Position numbers and translations under genes: made by a program
Shown: positions 1 through 13,180 of the stretch, in pieces
Numbering within the stretch: the first letter of the stretch is position 1
How the letters are laid out: every line of letters begins with the position of its first letter
Assembly (NCBI RefSeq): GCF_015706575.1
Contig: NW_024037071.1
Coordinates: forward strand, 9,413,774-9,477,773
From: Patiria miniata
Lineage: Eukaryota; Echinodermata; Asteroidea; Valvatida; Asterinidae
Length of the DNA stretch: 64,000 nt
Direction: 5' to 3'
Notes under the pieces: generated by a model
Told to the model about the DNA's origin: nothing
Seen by the model: only the letters and a program-made list of their open reading frames with translations
Database searches by the model: none

Positions 1-2242
1 ACGAACTGAGGGTCGGGCAACATCAAGAAAACGTGGCATTGTTGCCTTGACAAAAGCACCAGCGTGTTTGTTTTGCCGCAAAAACTTTGTAACCAAAACT
101 GTAGCCGCATCCCCGCTACCGGTTCCCCTAATTGCTATAGAATGTGATCGGGCACGTTAATCTAGCTATCACTCAGGCGCAATGTAGTATGTCCTTGCAT
201 TCGATTTCGAATTTGGTAACTAGGGAAGCGTACAGATCAATAGTTTACAATGACCTATATGGTGACGATGCATATTTTAAAGAATTCGAATAATATTCCA
301 TGCCATTAATTTCTCGAAAACGTCACTCCTTGCAAATTGTGCGTCACCCTCGTCAGATTTCGAAGTTTACCCTTTTGTCTCATTGTTTTGGTGGAATTTA
401 GGTTTTTTGTCTAATCCTTTTGGGCTTGTGTGTATTTAGATGATTAGAGGCCCCAAATGAGTCGATATTTTGCCGGCCCTTCAAAGCCCATCGCATTGGC
501 GTCTTGGGGGCTTAGCTCTGAATTATTAATCGAGGTGAGGCAAGGATCTGGACCCTTGTCACGCAACCCTGCTAAAGTACAAGTATAGGTAAAAGCTAGA
601 GCCGGGTGTTCGGTAGGCAAAGAGTTCGGTCCGTGAGCTTACACACCCGCTATTTCTTGGAGTTAGACAGAAAATGACATTTCCTTTTTGGGGGGTGAAT
701 AACATTTTATGATGGAGAACAGCCTCAGACCGAACATAACCAAATGTTAATTTCAATCAGATTTAAACTGGTAACTTGGGAAAGGTTTGCGGACTCTGTG
801 TGAAATTATTTTTTCAACAAGAACACCTCATGATGGTTCTTCACGGAACACTCTTTCGTATTTTGCCACGTCACATGATGTACATGCAAGCGTCTCCCAA
901 CTCCCAAGATGTTTTTTTTTTTTACATGTTCATTTTAGTTGAAGCGTAGATTGCAACGGTGAGATCGTCACCAATGTGAAAAACACATGCGCGGCTATAA
1001 TCAAGTGTCGATAATTTCCCCGCTTGCACAGAAATATCAAGTTAAAAAAAAAACTCGAAGCCATTCGCATCCATGGCCATTCAAAATTCTGACCAGACAA
1101 AATGATACATCGAGGATTGTTCACAGTTAAACAACAATTTTGTGTCAGTACTGCGAGCTGTGAGCTAAATCGGGCCATCAGGGTGTTGGTGGTGTTAACG
1201 AGTTAGTGTGAATAATCGATCGCGTTTCAGACCAGTGACTCCGTAGCCCAGCCAACGCCTGTTGCCCATGTTAGAACTCCCCGCCTCAATCCATCCCTAC
1301 AGGACGAATATGGGATTCGATAGATGCGTAAACGGGCCCTTTTGCAGATATAGAAAGCATGCGCTACAAGTATGACAGCAGTTGCAAAAAATAACAAACA
1401 TGCATGGCAAAAATAGGATATTTGTAACCAAGGCCGCGTGGGATGGATGAACCCACTTTCAGACAGTGACAGTTAGAGAATCTGAGATTATGCGAGGATA
1501 TCATCATACAAAACAGTCCAAAGAATGTCGAGGGTCAGTTCGAGTGGACCAGTTCCGGTTGTATCTTGTTTTTACGGCACGCGCTGGCACGGCCCTCTAA
1601 ATACCACCTGTGTCATATCTATATATGCCTGGACTCACTCAAATAATATCCCCTTCTCTATTTGCAGTAAACCCCCCAAATATGTACCTGTCTTGCTCTA
1701 AGTCGAGCAAACAACGGGGGACGGGGGACTGTTATATGGCCCGGCACACTGTTTGGCCACCTTTGTGGATTGACTTGTTGACAAACTGTGTATTGTGGGA
1801 CGGAACTTGTGACGATATATTAGTCCGATCCGAGTGCTTGCGTTGCGACTTAGCATACTTGGGATGGCTGTAACAACCAACATTGGCATGTGTGACCATG
1901 GAGGGGGAAAATAGAGAAGTGATTTACTTGGATACGTCACGTGGAGTGTATTTGAAGTTGGCGCTCATTATATGATACGTCTGGAATTTCAAAACTTTGA
2001 AGAGGTCATAGCATTTCCACCCATAACCACCTTTTTGTCAACCTTAAAATCCACACACACCAAATTATTGACTGAACGTAGTTTAAACCAACCTAAATAT
2101 TGTTTGAAAAAGTTTATTCCGGCTGTGCAACAGTGATGGCATTAGGCGTACAGAGGTAAATTGTTTCGAAACAACATTAAGAAGACATTGTCGTAACAGA
2201 TGTCTTGTTTGTTGAACTGGCGTAAACAGAGGAAACACAACT
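1..2242. other. Gene-free upstream DNA
   Basis: I see no exon with convincing coding sequence and splice sites on either strand. Open frames here are short and of mixed composition. No tandem array or terminal-inverted-repeat element was recognised in this part. Confidence 0.5.
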
Positions 2243-2431
2243 GGGGAGGCCTTTTTGTAGAATGTAGGTCACCAATCGCCATGGCTAAAATTACTCAGCA
2301 GATCTCCACAGAGATAGTGTGACGATGATGTCATTTGGGGGAGGCCTTTTTATAAAATGTAGGTCACAAATCGCCATGGCTAAAATTACTCAGCAGATCT
2401 CCACAGAGATAGTGTGACGATGATGTCATTT
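2243..2431. repeat. Tandem duplication, 95-bp unit x2
   Basis: A block beginning GGGGAGGCCTTTTT and containing AATCGCCATGGCTAAAATT and GATCTCCACAGAGATAG occurs twice in direct succession (GAGGCC at 2246 and 2341). The two copies differ at only a few bases, so the duplication is young. Confidence 0.9.
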
Positions 2432-2823
2432 TTTGTATCAATGGAGGACGCTTCAATTTGTTTGATTTTATCCCACCAAAACATTGCGTTGCGAAGGGAG
2501 TAAAAAATGAATGCTGTTTGTTGTGTGTTAATCTGCTTTAACATAGTTTCCTCATGACCGGTGACATTCCGTCGTCCAACATTTTCTGGGCTTCCTTGCA
2601 CGTGTTCATTTTATTGGTGTCTTGCGCAAGAGAAGTACAACTTGAGTGTACTTGATCAGGCTTAACGTTATATTTTGTCTATTTCGAAATACCTATTGAA
2701 CACTAGTAGCCAAAGAATCAATTAAAAAAGTACTTTATGTGTGTATAAGTATGTTAAAGTTATCCTTTCGTCACCTTATAAAAATATTGAAATATCTGAT
2801 TTCTGTTTTCTATTCCGTGAATG

Positions 2824-2885
2824 GCAACCAACACGCTTAAATGCTTTTGCCCTTGCAACCAACAAGCTTAAATGCTTTTGCCCTT
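2824..2885. repeat. Tandem duplication, 31-bp unit x2
   Basis: A 31-bp unit, GCAACCAACA followed by GCTTAAATGCTTTTGCCCTT, is repeated twice with one mismatch. Confidence 0.85.
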
Positions 2886-3044
2886 AACGACAAGTAGCAC
2901 GTAGTTTGTGTAGTCTGGACGAAATTGCAAGAGTTATTTTTCTGTCGTCGTTTTCTTTAAAGATGCGTTCCCCATGCTAAGTTCAGTAAAAGAAAAAACA
3001 TATTCCTCTTCTAACTTGCTAATTTTCTGGTAATACAAAGGTTT

Positions 3045-3370
3045 TTCTCGTTTGAATGAGACATCCACCGCAAAAAAGTGGGCCCATGTTTAGTTATTTA
3101 ATTATTATTTTTTTTCAATTTCGAGTTATTGGCTGCCAGACAATAATTACGTTCTCGTGGGGTAGGCTGGTTCCCGCCCCAAAATCAATATAGATATTAC
3201 TCGGACTGGAAGCCAGTCTCATCGCAAAGCGAACGTTTGTACGCCAAAAACAAAACAAAAACACTATTTTTTTTCCAGAGAGTTGCAGACGTCCAACAAA
3301 TATGGGAAAGGGGTTTTTGGTTGGAACAAGACATACAAATTGAATGTTGAGAGTAAATTTCAACACCACA
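3045..3370. repeat. Dispersed repeat, copy 1
   Basis: This stretch shares ordered blocks with 21255-21490: TGAATGAGACATC, GTTTAGTT, TTATTGGCTG with CAGACAATAATT, GTTGCA with ACG then CCAA, and ACATGCAAATT-like ends. The copies are diverged, so this is an old interspersed repeat of unknown class. No terminal repeats were resolved. Confidence 0.6.
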
Positions 3371-4965
3371 AAAAAAAATTCGATAACGTAAATTTACCCA
3401 CGTTGGGTTTTTGATTTAAAGTGTTGCTACAAATGTTTATCTTAATTATATTAATAATAAGTGTGTTGTTGTATTTGTGGATGTAATCTTTTGGATCATG
3501 GTAGCGGCTTCGTATATCCTGACTATTTTTAGTGCCGTCAAAAAGGCATGACCTGCCGTTACAGTTTGGTATAGTGCCTCCTCTATGGCCTGGTCAAGCT
3601 GATTTTAACTGACTTGTATTCAGGAGCCGTATATAAAAACACCGAATACTAGCCAGTGGGTGTCCTTATGATTGACATGCCCATCATACTGCCATCCTAT
3701 GCCCCCTTTGAAAGAAAGATCAGACACAGAAGCTGTACTCCCTTTCCACCGGTAAAAGCGTCTTTAGGGCTTCAACGGTGCCAATGCCTTTCTCTGTCCT
3801 ACAGTATCCGGCGTTCCCTCCCGAGATTTCGTGCTTCAATCTACGGCCCTGTCATCGGTCATTAATAATTTGGCCGCTAATTAGCCAAGTGTTTATTTAT
3901 TTTTATTTGTGTTTGCACTCACGCGATGATTCTCGTGTCTTGAGTTCTTTTTAGCCCCGTTTGTGTCCCCCTGTGGCGTTTTTAATTTGCCGACTCATTC
4001 ACGCTACCTGAAATCACTCACTTTCTGTTTTGGATCGGCCGAGGCCGCACCGATCGCCACCTGATTTCACCTGAAGCTGGTCTTAGGATCCTCTGCGCAT
4101 GCTCAGACCAATCATCTTGTTCTCGGAGGCGTTTCCCACGTGTCCCTCGTTTCGCGGTGTGTCATTCACGAGATAATTACCATCTTTTCTCAAACGTCAC
4201 GCTATGCCCGGGCCAACACTGCGCTGATGGGTCAGTTTGCGAAAAAAAATCCCGGGTGAATAGCGCGATAAGCTTTGGAGGGGAATGTCTCGAGTGCCCT
4301 TGGTATATACACACTGCCATTCTCTGTTTTGGTTCAGAATCCGAAGTCAACTCCTCGAGTGCAGTTCTTTCGCGTAGCTCGCAACTGCACGGTCTCTATT
4401 CGAGTGAATCAATAACAGATTACTGTTTGAGGATTGTTTGTGCGTGCGCTAACTTTTTTTAAAAACCCCGACGAATGCAAAGTAGGAGAGAGCTAGGTGA
4501 CTGATCAAGAATTTCATTCCCCTTACATCTCCTCTGCAGGATCAAGTGATACGCTTAGAAACGAGAAGAGACCCAGAGACATCCTCAGACTGAGAAAAAG
4601 AAGTACCCAGTTAAGAGATCATCGTCTCGGTGGAGGAGGTAACAGGGAAGATAGTAAAGGATACCCAACAGTTGGTCTTTCGAAATTGACTGTAGGTGAG
4701 GACACCTCTTCGAGAAATTCTGAAGTGGCCATTTGAAGAATCAAAGAACGTTTTTTGGTTGATGAGAATTTGCACCTCATTTTAGTCGTCTTTCACTGCT
4801 TCACCGTTACCGTATCAACTACTGCAAAGTATCATACCAACTTCGGTGCGTTTTTTTGTGTGAAGGTAAATTGAATCATCACGTCAGCTGTACTCCTTGT
4901 TTGGGGAATAACTAAGTTGTTTGCTAACATCACCAAGAGTCCCAAAGCATTTGATATCGGCAAGC
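3371..4965. other. Upstream region of the MMP21 gene
   Basis: No coding exon recognised. A TATA-like TATATAAAAA lies near 3632, too far from the ATG at 4966 to be assigned as its promoter without an untranslated first exon. The 500 bases before the ATG are probably 5' UTR or promoter, but no motif decides this. Confidence 0.4.
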
Positions 4966-7900
4966 ATGCACGAGAGCAGGAGGAGTAAAGTTCCGGCCGT
5001 CTGTACGGTGTTGGTGTTGCTGGGCTGTTTCGGTTTGGCGAGGTCCACACCAGTACCGTCAACGTCGCTACCTTCTACGCCGGTACCGTCAACGCGGCTA
5101 CCCTCTACGTCGGTACCTTCTACGCCGGTACCTTCTTCGCCGGTACCGTCGAAGTCGGTATCGTCTACGCCGGTACCGTCAACGCAGCTACCGTCTACGC
5201 CGGTACCTTCTACCCAAGTGCCTTCAACGCCGGTACCATCTACGTCCGTACCATCTACGTCCGTACCATCTACGCCCGTACCATCTACGCCCGCGCCGCC
5301 CACAGTGCGAGCGGCTTCTTCCTCGGCCGAGCCGCCGTCTATCGCAGCGTCTTCCCCGGCCACGGAACTCCTGGAACCCGACGAAGCCACGGAGTTACAG
5401 AGCAGTCTGCCAACGGCATCCGTCCAAGACCTCGATGTCAAGGTATGAGTGCATTTGCTTAAAACTATATACATCGATGTTAAACTCGGGTGTGCTCATA
5501 GCATGATGGTTAAAAAAAAATCCTTGTTTCTGGGTGAAAAAAAGAAAGATTGAGACCCTTTAACTAAGTCTTTGTTTTCAACTATCACGTGACAGTTGCA
5601 CCTTTTTTCACGCACACAGATGTACAATTATTCCATTTTTAGTTTTGTTTGTAAAATGCAATTAACGTTAATATTCACCTTTCTGAAATCGTTTACATAG
5701 ACAGTTTAAAAAACTACAATTGTTTTCATAAAAATGTCGTTGAAACTACTTAATTGTCATCGACACCAACTTCATTGTTGTTGTGCCTCTGGTGTCAGTG
5801 ATGTTAATGGCAATAATTATGATCAGAGCGCAAATTGATATGTGATTTGCACTCCACATTTCAACGGTTGAGATCTTGCGTCTACACGTGTTTTCATGGG
5901 ATGCAAGTTATTTGCGTGCCCGCAAAGTTGGTTAATATTGAGAATTTTTTTCACGACAATACAGACCCATGATTTGTTGATCTTTGCACACAAAATTTCG
6001 TCAGACTCAGGAATGAACACTGGTAGTGCTCAGTTTAGATGTGTGCATGCACGAGTTTAGCGCGAAGCAAGAATCATTCAGCGCCGAGTTCACCTCCAAA
6101 GACTGCATAGGCCTACCCAAGATTGACAAGTGAAGAAGAAAACTTATGTTGCTATAGGTCCCCCAACGCTTGGTTAGCTCTCGATAATGACTCCCCTAAT
6201 CACGGTTCAGCTTGTGGTCCAGTTGTTCACAATCGCCCTCGACTAGGGCTTTACCCTCGCTGTCATTGAAGGGAAAACCTCGGACAATGAGCCAACAAGG
6301 CAAGACGTCTCCTTGAATCGACCAAATCAAAGACCGGAAGGGGTTTCTCCCGTCAATGTTTGCCCAACACGCTGCCTGACTTCACGGTCCTTTATTCAGC
6401 TGCCCATCACACAACGCGTGTAAACACAAACTGCCACCAAGTACACGTTTGTAATCATTTCCCAAACATTATACACATACCGTTCACCTGGCGACATATT
6501 GCTCCCTTTCCGGGGCTGGCACTTCATTGTAAACTTGGACACGTGCGTGCAAAATACCCAAATGCTCATCCAACAGTTGCCTTATTAGTATCGCACAGAA
6601 AATGCGTTTGTAGATCGGATTTATGGAATTGCAGCGCTAATCACAACAGTGTCGTACATCTGCCATGTTGGATAGCTGGCTCCTTAGAGAAAGCTAGTTT
6701 GCTCTCACAGATAAATTCATGCAGAAACATGCGGTTACCAAACTGACATTATGGCAATGATATTTTGGACGAAAAAAATAGTTCAGAATTACACACATTA
6801 ATGCTTCCTGTACAGAGCCATCGAAAGAAAGTTCGATTGTTCGTGATGTGCATGCCCTAATCGCATTTGATATTTCATTAACTGATGTTAAATTTTATTT
6901 AACACAAATCTGTAACAAATTGACAAAACAATGTGCGAGACCTGACTCTTGCGTTTACTTGCTAATAATTTCGTTTGATGTTTTGTATAAACCTTTTTTC
7001 AAATGCTGGTTGCGCAAGAGCTGCATATTTAGAGCTATTTGGATTGTTTGCGCTTCATTTTTTTGTACATTTTCCCCTTCTTTAAAAAAAAAAGTGCTCC
7101 AATTTAAGGGTTCTTTTTGTAGCTTGTGGGTGAAAATTACGTCCTTTTGTTCAGTTCTTTATAATCAGATCTTTATATGCATATGCTTTTTGAATGCAGA
7201 AATTTCTCCAGAATTATGGCTACATGCCGACCTACAATCCATCTAAGGACAAGTGGGAGTTCACGGATCGATCCAAGACACCGTGGCTGGACATCAAGTC
7301 TGTCACGCCGGCTCCCGGTGCTACCGAGAGCGCCGACACGGTGGAGTCCGCGGAGAAGGCACTTAGTAAGACGGTTGACAAGAACGGCACACTGGCCCAG
7401 GAGGAACGGACCAAGTTCGAGCAGGCTATCGAAAATTTTCAGCGGAGGTACAAGTTGTCGGTGACGGGTTCTATCGACGAGGAGACCCTGCGCTTCATGC
7501 AGCAGCCACGCTGTGGCGTGCCCGACTACGCGAGCAAGTTTGACACCAAGACGGTACCGACGAAGATTTCACCGACGAAGTCGGCACAAGCCAACTTGGA
7601 CATAAAGGGAAAACTGGACGTGGCTACCGGCAGTAAAAGCAGCACCTCGAGGACAACCATCGGCAATGGTAGTGGAGCACTGGGCGGGACGCTCCGGAGC
7701 AAATCGCTGGCATCTGTCACCGGCGGGCGATCGACGGTTTCTTCACCGGTCGCCAAAGTGGCAGCCAGGACTCAGGGCACGCTGACCGGCCAGGTCTCAA
7801 AGTCCTCGGAACCAATCTCCGTGTCCGACTTGCTTCGGCAAACACTACGACCGAAGGCCAACATCGGCGAAGCAGGTGCATCTGGAAGCGATCAAGTGAA

Positions 7901-10900
7901 AAGCACCCATAAGACAACAGAAATCGTGACGGAAATTATCACCGACTTGGTGACAGCCAAGGTCGAGGACTTGGGGACAACGACTACCCGTGCAGCTTCT
8001 GCCACCACGACACTCACGACAGCGACGACGCCACTTTTAAGCAAATCTGATCTCGCTCGCAGCAAGAGGAGTGTCAGCGGCGTCCCAGTTCAGGAAGCGA
8101 AGGTACGGACCAAGAGGCTCTCTTACTATGACTTTGGCAGCAACACCAGTAGTACCGGCATTGCTTCTCAGCAGCAAATCAGCTGGAAGATCGACAGCGA
8201 CTATTTGCCTCAGATTTTCTCGTTGGACGAGTTGAGGAGCCAGTTCAACGAGGCTTTTCGCAGGTGGGCTGAGGTACTACCGGTGACTTTTGTTGAGATG
8301 CCGAACGGAGACGTCCTCCAAGTTAATATACAGATTACCTTCTTGAATTCACGTAAGTAGCACGATGTTCCAGTCAACAGAAAACATAGACCTTACTTAA
8401 TTACAATTACGTGTAGCGGTCCATGTGCTTATGAAGCCGCTTTCTCGATCTAAAAGAGGTCATTCCCGACACAATACTTAAGCAGGTTACATAATTCAAA
8501 CAAAACGCAAAAATTTCGAACGCTATGTTCAGTTGGACATAATTTTAACACTGCATGAGGCACAGCATCTCTTTTGATGGTCAGATTTTGCATATCTGGA
8601 AGGCTTTGCAGCCAGTCATCAAGCTGAAAAGAAAATGTTCGTATAGATGCGTGTAGTGTACCACCATAAAACAAAGCAGCTCGTTCAACGAAGTATACTT
8701 CTTGTCTCGAACTTTTTTCTGCAGTCACGAGTAGTCACTTCTCCTTTGAGTTTGCCACCGGCGAGTTGGCGCGCACCACGCGGACCGCCACCCACCAGGC
8801 TATTCACTTCAACGACGACGTCCAGTGGACCTACAACTCGCTTCAAGGAAAGAACCTGATCAAAGTAGCGGTACATGAGATCGGCCACGTGCTGGGCCTG
8901 TCCCACAGTGACTCCACCGAGTCCATCATGTACCCGATCTATGTGCCCTTCGACTCCTCCGACTCCAACTTTCGTGTGTCGATCGACAGTGAGAGCCTGT
9001 CCAGCGCTCAAACCATTCACGGTAAGTACGGGATTTTACCACCTTTAGCAGGATTTTTATTTCACGTACAGTTGAAATGTTAAGCGAGCATTTTTAATTA
9101 GAAACGTTGCCGCCTGCACCAGGATGTGTGCAGTCAAACCTAGGTTGAGAATTGATCATGATCGGTATCTGGAAACACCAAATACAATACATGTAGTTAT
9201 ATTTGTATAATACAAATTGTGTACCTGTAAATGGTTGTCTTAAATATATAGTTGTCAGACAGTGCACGAAAAGTAATGATATAAACGTCCTGGGATGTGT
9301 TCGATTACCGGTGTGCTTTAAATGTTTTGTATTAATTAAACAGGTACCTCGAATCTTTGTAAAAAGCTGGTGGAAGGCATGTTGAGTAATACAAGTTTAA
9401 AAAATATAAGGTTTTGTTTAATCACTTGGTAAAGGCAATTAGACAGAATCACATTATAAAAGAGTAATATAATTTTGTCTCCTTTTCCGTTCAAACACAA
9501 AACGTATTGACGACCTATCCATAATTTACAGTACAAACTACTGACAATAGAGGGTGAGTAAAAAACGAAACCCAAATGTCGGGACTATTGTTTTAGTGAA
9601 GTTCTGCTTGTGGCACTTTCAAAATCTAGGATATGAAAGCCCAATTCAGAATCTTTCTTTCAGTACAAGAATCATTCAAATCACTAATGTACTTTTCAAG
9701 TTACGGAAATTTAAACACAACTACCGTTTTAAAGTTCTGTCCACGGATCACAAAAAAGGTGTGCGTTCTTTCAGCAAAACAAAACCAATTCACGCACATC
9801 CCTATGTGAGTTTACCTCGATTTCAATTTAATATGGCCGACTCGTGAATAAAGTCTTTTTTATTTAGGACATTAAGCCGTCAACAAAAGATCAGTTCGGA
9901 GTAGTCTTGGGTTAGTTCGTGCCAAGACAAATTCCGTATTCAACTTCAACCTCCAATCTGCACGCAGGTACTTGTTCGGGTTCATTTAACACCATCTTAG
10001 ACTGGGTGCGCACCGTGGGCAACAAGAAAAGGTACAACTCCCTTTTCTTCCGTGACGACGCGCTGTGGGTCTACGAGAACACCAACGACCGGGTCAAGAT
10101 CGGTGACCCCCGGACCGTGCACGACATGTGGGCCTCCAACGTGCCGACCAACATCGATGCCGCCCTCCAGATCCTGCCAAGAGGCAGCTCCGTTGACAAT
10201 CTGTATTTCTTTAAAGGTACGTGCTTGGGCATATGGTAAATCAAAAAATAGGCGATCCAATAATAATGAGCTAGAGGTGTGTTAAAATTATGAACTTGAC
10301 CACTGTCGGTGCAGTTGTTTCTTAAAGGGGGGTTTATCAGCTTTCCATTAATACCTCACGCCTGCAGTCAATGGTGACTGAGAACCACAGATTTCAAGAC
10401 AGAGAGTAAACCATGATTTGCCAAGCTGGTCTGCTTGGAGAAAGATGGTTCTTCGCTTATGTTTCGATGTCAGTGGTGCTCAGTCATTTTATGATTGCTG
10501 GGGTGCAAGTAAGATATCATTAAAAAGCTTGCCAATTACCCTTTCAGATGCAGTGCTCATTATCAAAGTTTTAACATACATGTACATGTACTTATTTTAA
10601 TTACATTATTTGATACATCCTGTAAAAGTATCGTTTGTGACCTAAACACACACGAGAGCCAGGAGCACTTTTATAGAGGTGCGCATGCGGCATAGAATTT
10701 CGTAAAGCCCAAATAAAACAGGCTTCAAACCATAATGTCTAGAGATGAACAGTGGTATGAACTAGCTCTCTTTCTGATTTCTTCTGAACGCATAATATTG
10801 CTCAGCACTATTTTAAATTCAAGAGATCCATGAAATTTGTCCCTGGGGCAATGCCACTGTAGCAACTCGGGTGAGCCACTCACCTAAGCATGCCCTTCGA

Positions 10901-11977
10901 CCCTCTTACTTGTTCACTGTGGAGGGGTAAGATCCGCACGATGCGGTTAATATCAACCACCAATTGTTAATGTGGCAGGCTGGTTAACCATCTACAAAAT
11001 TGTCCTTCTATTGTAGGTAACAAATACTACCAGATCAACCACTCCACCCGTGCAGTGATGACCAACTCTGACGGTAGCATCGGCCGGCTGATCTCCGAGG
11101 GTTGGCCAGCCAAGACCGGCTTCCCTCGTATCCCGGACAACATCGACACGGCCTACTTTGACAAAAGGGACAGCAACGTCTACTTCTTCAAGGGAAACCA
11201 GGTAAAAAAAGGACGAGCTCACATGTTTAACTGCCAAAGTACATACTAAGTAGAAAGACTATGAAAGGACATGTTAGGTCCAAGTAACTATGGGCAAGTA
11301 CGATGGGGTGTTTACGATGTATGTAGTTGTGGTTGTGGTTGTGGTGATGTGATAGTGAGGAATATAGTTACGGGTGTGGTTTTGGTTATGATGATGGTGA
11401 TGGTTATGGGTATGCTTACGGTTATGGCCATGGTAATGGTTATGGTTATGGTTATGCCTTTGTTGTTGTTATTGCTATGGTTATGCTTATGGTTACAGTT
11501 GCGGTTATGGTTACTGGGGTTATGGTTATGATTTGGTTATGGGCATGGGCATGGTTATAGTCATAGAATATTTTTGTTGTTTGTTGATGGTAAAACCAAG
11601 ATAAGGGTGTGCTTTCGACCTTTTCATCAACTTCAACTTCTGGCATAGAATTATTTCATCTCGACCTCTTTCAACTCAAGTGCATTTTGTTTGCGTCACA
11701 GGTGTATGCTTACGACAGGCAAGAAGACGGCTGTTGTCTTAACAACTACCCCATGACCATCAGCTCGGCCTACCCCTACCGGTACTCTAGCGGTGGGCTT
11801 CCTGGTGACATAGATGCGGCCTACTACTCCATCCACAGTCGCAAGGTCTTCTTCTTCAAAGGGAACACCTTCTGGGAGAACGAGACCTACAATCCCAGCG
11901 CCAACACGGTGGTCAACAGAGTGGGGCCGGCCCAGCAATGGAACCAGCATTGGAACAATATCTGTGACGTCTGGTAA
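4966..11977 (+). CDS. MMP21: Matrix metalloproteinase, MMP21 type
   Basis: Secreted zinc endopeptidase; vertebrate MMP21 is required for left-right patterning. Exons: 4966-5442, 7200-8352, 8725-9021, 9968-10216, 11017-11201, 11702-11977, with phases 0,1,1,1,0, giving 878 aa. Visible in order: hydrophobic signal segment (about 9-26), pentapeptide repeat (29-113), prodomain FLQNYGYM with cysteine switch PRCGVPD (Cys264), Ser/Thr-rich linker, furin-type RSKR (446-449) and RTKR (462-465), catalytic [11 protein letters not shown] (594-604) followed by SIMYP, then a hemopexin propeller closed by Cys645 and Cys875. MMP21 assignment rests on [33 protein letters not shown] and the C-terminal NICDVW, which match MMP21 better than other MMPs. 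It is much longer than the human protein (569 aa) because of the repeat and linker. Intron 1 (1,757 bp) holds nothing recognised. Start chosen because it precedes the signal segment. Confidence 0.9.
5050..5304 (+). repeat. Coding minisatellite, 17 pentapeptides (x-V/L-P-S-T)
   Basis: Residues 29-113 of the MMP21 product are 17 imperfect pentads such as [15 protein letters not shown], encoded by 15-bp units around CCGGTACCGTC. The stretch directly follows the signal peptide and would be a Ser/Thr/Pro-rich, probably O-glycosylated stalk. Such arrays change copy number easily. Confidence 0.9.
11325..11565. repeat. Degenerate TTATGG hexanucleotide repeat
   Basis: Many copies of GGTTATGG and relatives (GGTTATGATG, GGTTATGCTT) run through MMP21 intron 5. 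They keep a short open frame in several phases, which is a by-product of the repeat. Confidence 0.85.
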
Positions 11978-12455
11978 TACACATACAAACATCCGGATGG
12001 TATCAGTATGGTGTGGCCCACTGCACTTGCGTGGTATGTGCGCGTACTTGGCGTTGCTGGCAAAATGCCTTCTTTACGCGTGTAGACATTTCTGCTTGAC
12101 CTTTCCTCTTGTCATTTTTTCAAGAAGAACTTTTCAATACGACCTATTCTAGGCGAAGTTTCTGGGCAACATCTTCCCGGCTAAAGTGGCGTAAGCTGGG
12201 GCCTCTTTTAGTCAAAGTACAAGTTCTAACAATGTGTGCACATGTCAAGTGTGAACTTTGTAGCGTGTGCATCGGTAGCTGGCTACGACTGTTTTCCTGA
12301 CAGAGTTTGCTGATGTGTTGGTCGAAGAAAAGGAACGGAAAACGCATCACAAAGCGCGTTTACATACCACGCAAGTTAGGAATGAATTGTGCAATCGAAG
12401 GAATACACTGCCCAGTCCGTCACATGGGAGGATATATGAATGTAAAAAAACAACT

Positions 12456-12461
12456 AATAAA
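12456..12461 (+). promoter_or_regulatory. Candidate poly(A) signal of MMP21
   Basis: First AATAAA after the MMP21 stop codon on the same strand. There is no transcript evidence; later hexamers could be used instead. Confidence 0.3.
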
Positions 12462-13031
12462 AACGGGTCAAAATTGTATTTACCGATTTTTTTTTCGACG
12501 AACAGTATTAGTGGGAGTTACTCTGCAGTTAAAGCAGTTGCGAGGGGGCATGTTATTCAAGATGCAGTCTGTAAATTCCGTCCATTCTATATATTATTAA
12601 GGTAATGCTTGCTTTATAAGATTGCTTATTTTTATATATATTTTTTTTCTGTACCGCCACTTTAAAGTTTTCTGCCAGTCTGCAGAAGATTTCTATAGAT
12701 ACTGCAAGGAAAAGTCCCCGGCCAGTATACAGATACAGGCTCATGTTTCCGTTGTAACGATCATTATGTTTCTGTTTCTGTACGTGTGATGAACTTAAAC
12801 AATGTACTGTGCCCTGTCTCAGGTACCGATTAACACTCTTGATTTTTTAAAATCAGTTTTGTAAATATGAGGTTAATCTCCGATATATCTTACTGTAAAA
12901 TATGGCTTCCCTAGCCCTCTGCACTGCACACACCCATGCGGTGAATGTACTGTAGACTATTTCTCGTCAATTATTTTCCTTTACATATGGCAGTGTTTTC
13001 TATATGACGACCCCTAACGTGTGTTCAGTTT

Positions 13032-13180
13032 GCTGCCGTGCCGGGTATACCTCCTTGCAAAACTGCGCATGTGCGAAATTTTTGAACCATGCCCCCATTT
13101 TGCGGGTGTATACTGTTGTCCACGTTGCGCATGCGCGTGCATGTACGTTTCGGCCGGCGAGTATAGCCCAGCACGGTAGC
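13032..13180. repeat. Small inverted-repeat element with NRF-1-like palindrome
   Basis: Ends GCTGCCGTGCCGGGTATAC (13032-13050) and GTATAGCCCAGCACGGTAGC (13161-13180) are imperfect inverted copies. Inside is the palindrome GCGCATGCGC (13127-13136), the NRF-1 core sequence. It could be a MITE or part of a GC-rich promoter; no gene start was found next to it. Confidence 0.4.

Noticed and set aside
4884..5474. 196-residue minus-strand frame rich in GTGVDGTDV
   Set aside because: Antisense shadow of the VPST repeat in MMP21 exon 1; the plus strand has signal peptide, splice donor and homology downstream.
11271..11646. Met/Val-rich and Ile/Thr-rich frames
   Set aside because: Products of the TTATGG repeat in MMP21 intron 5.
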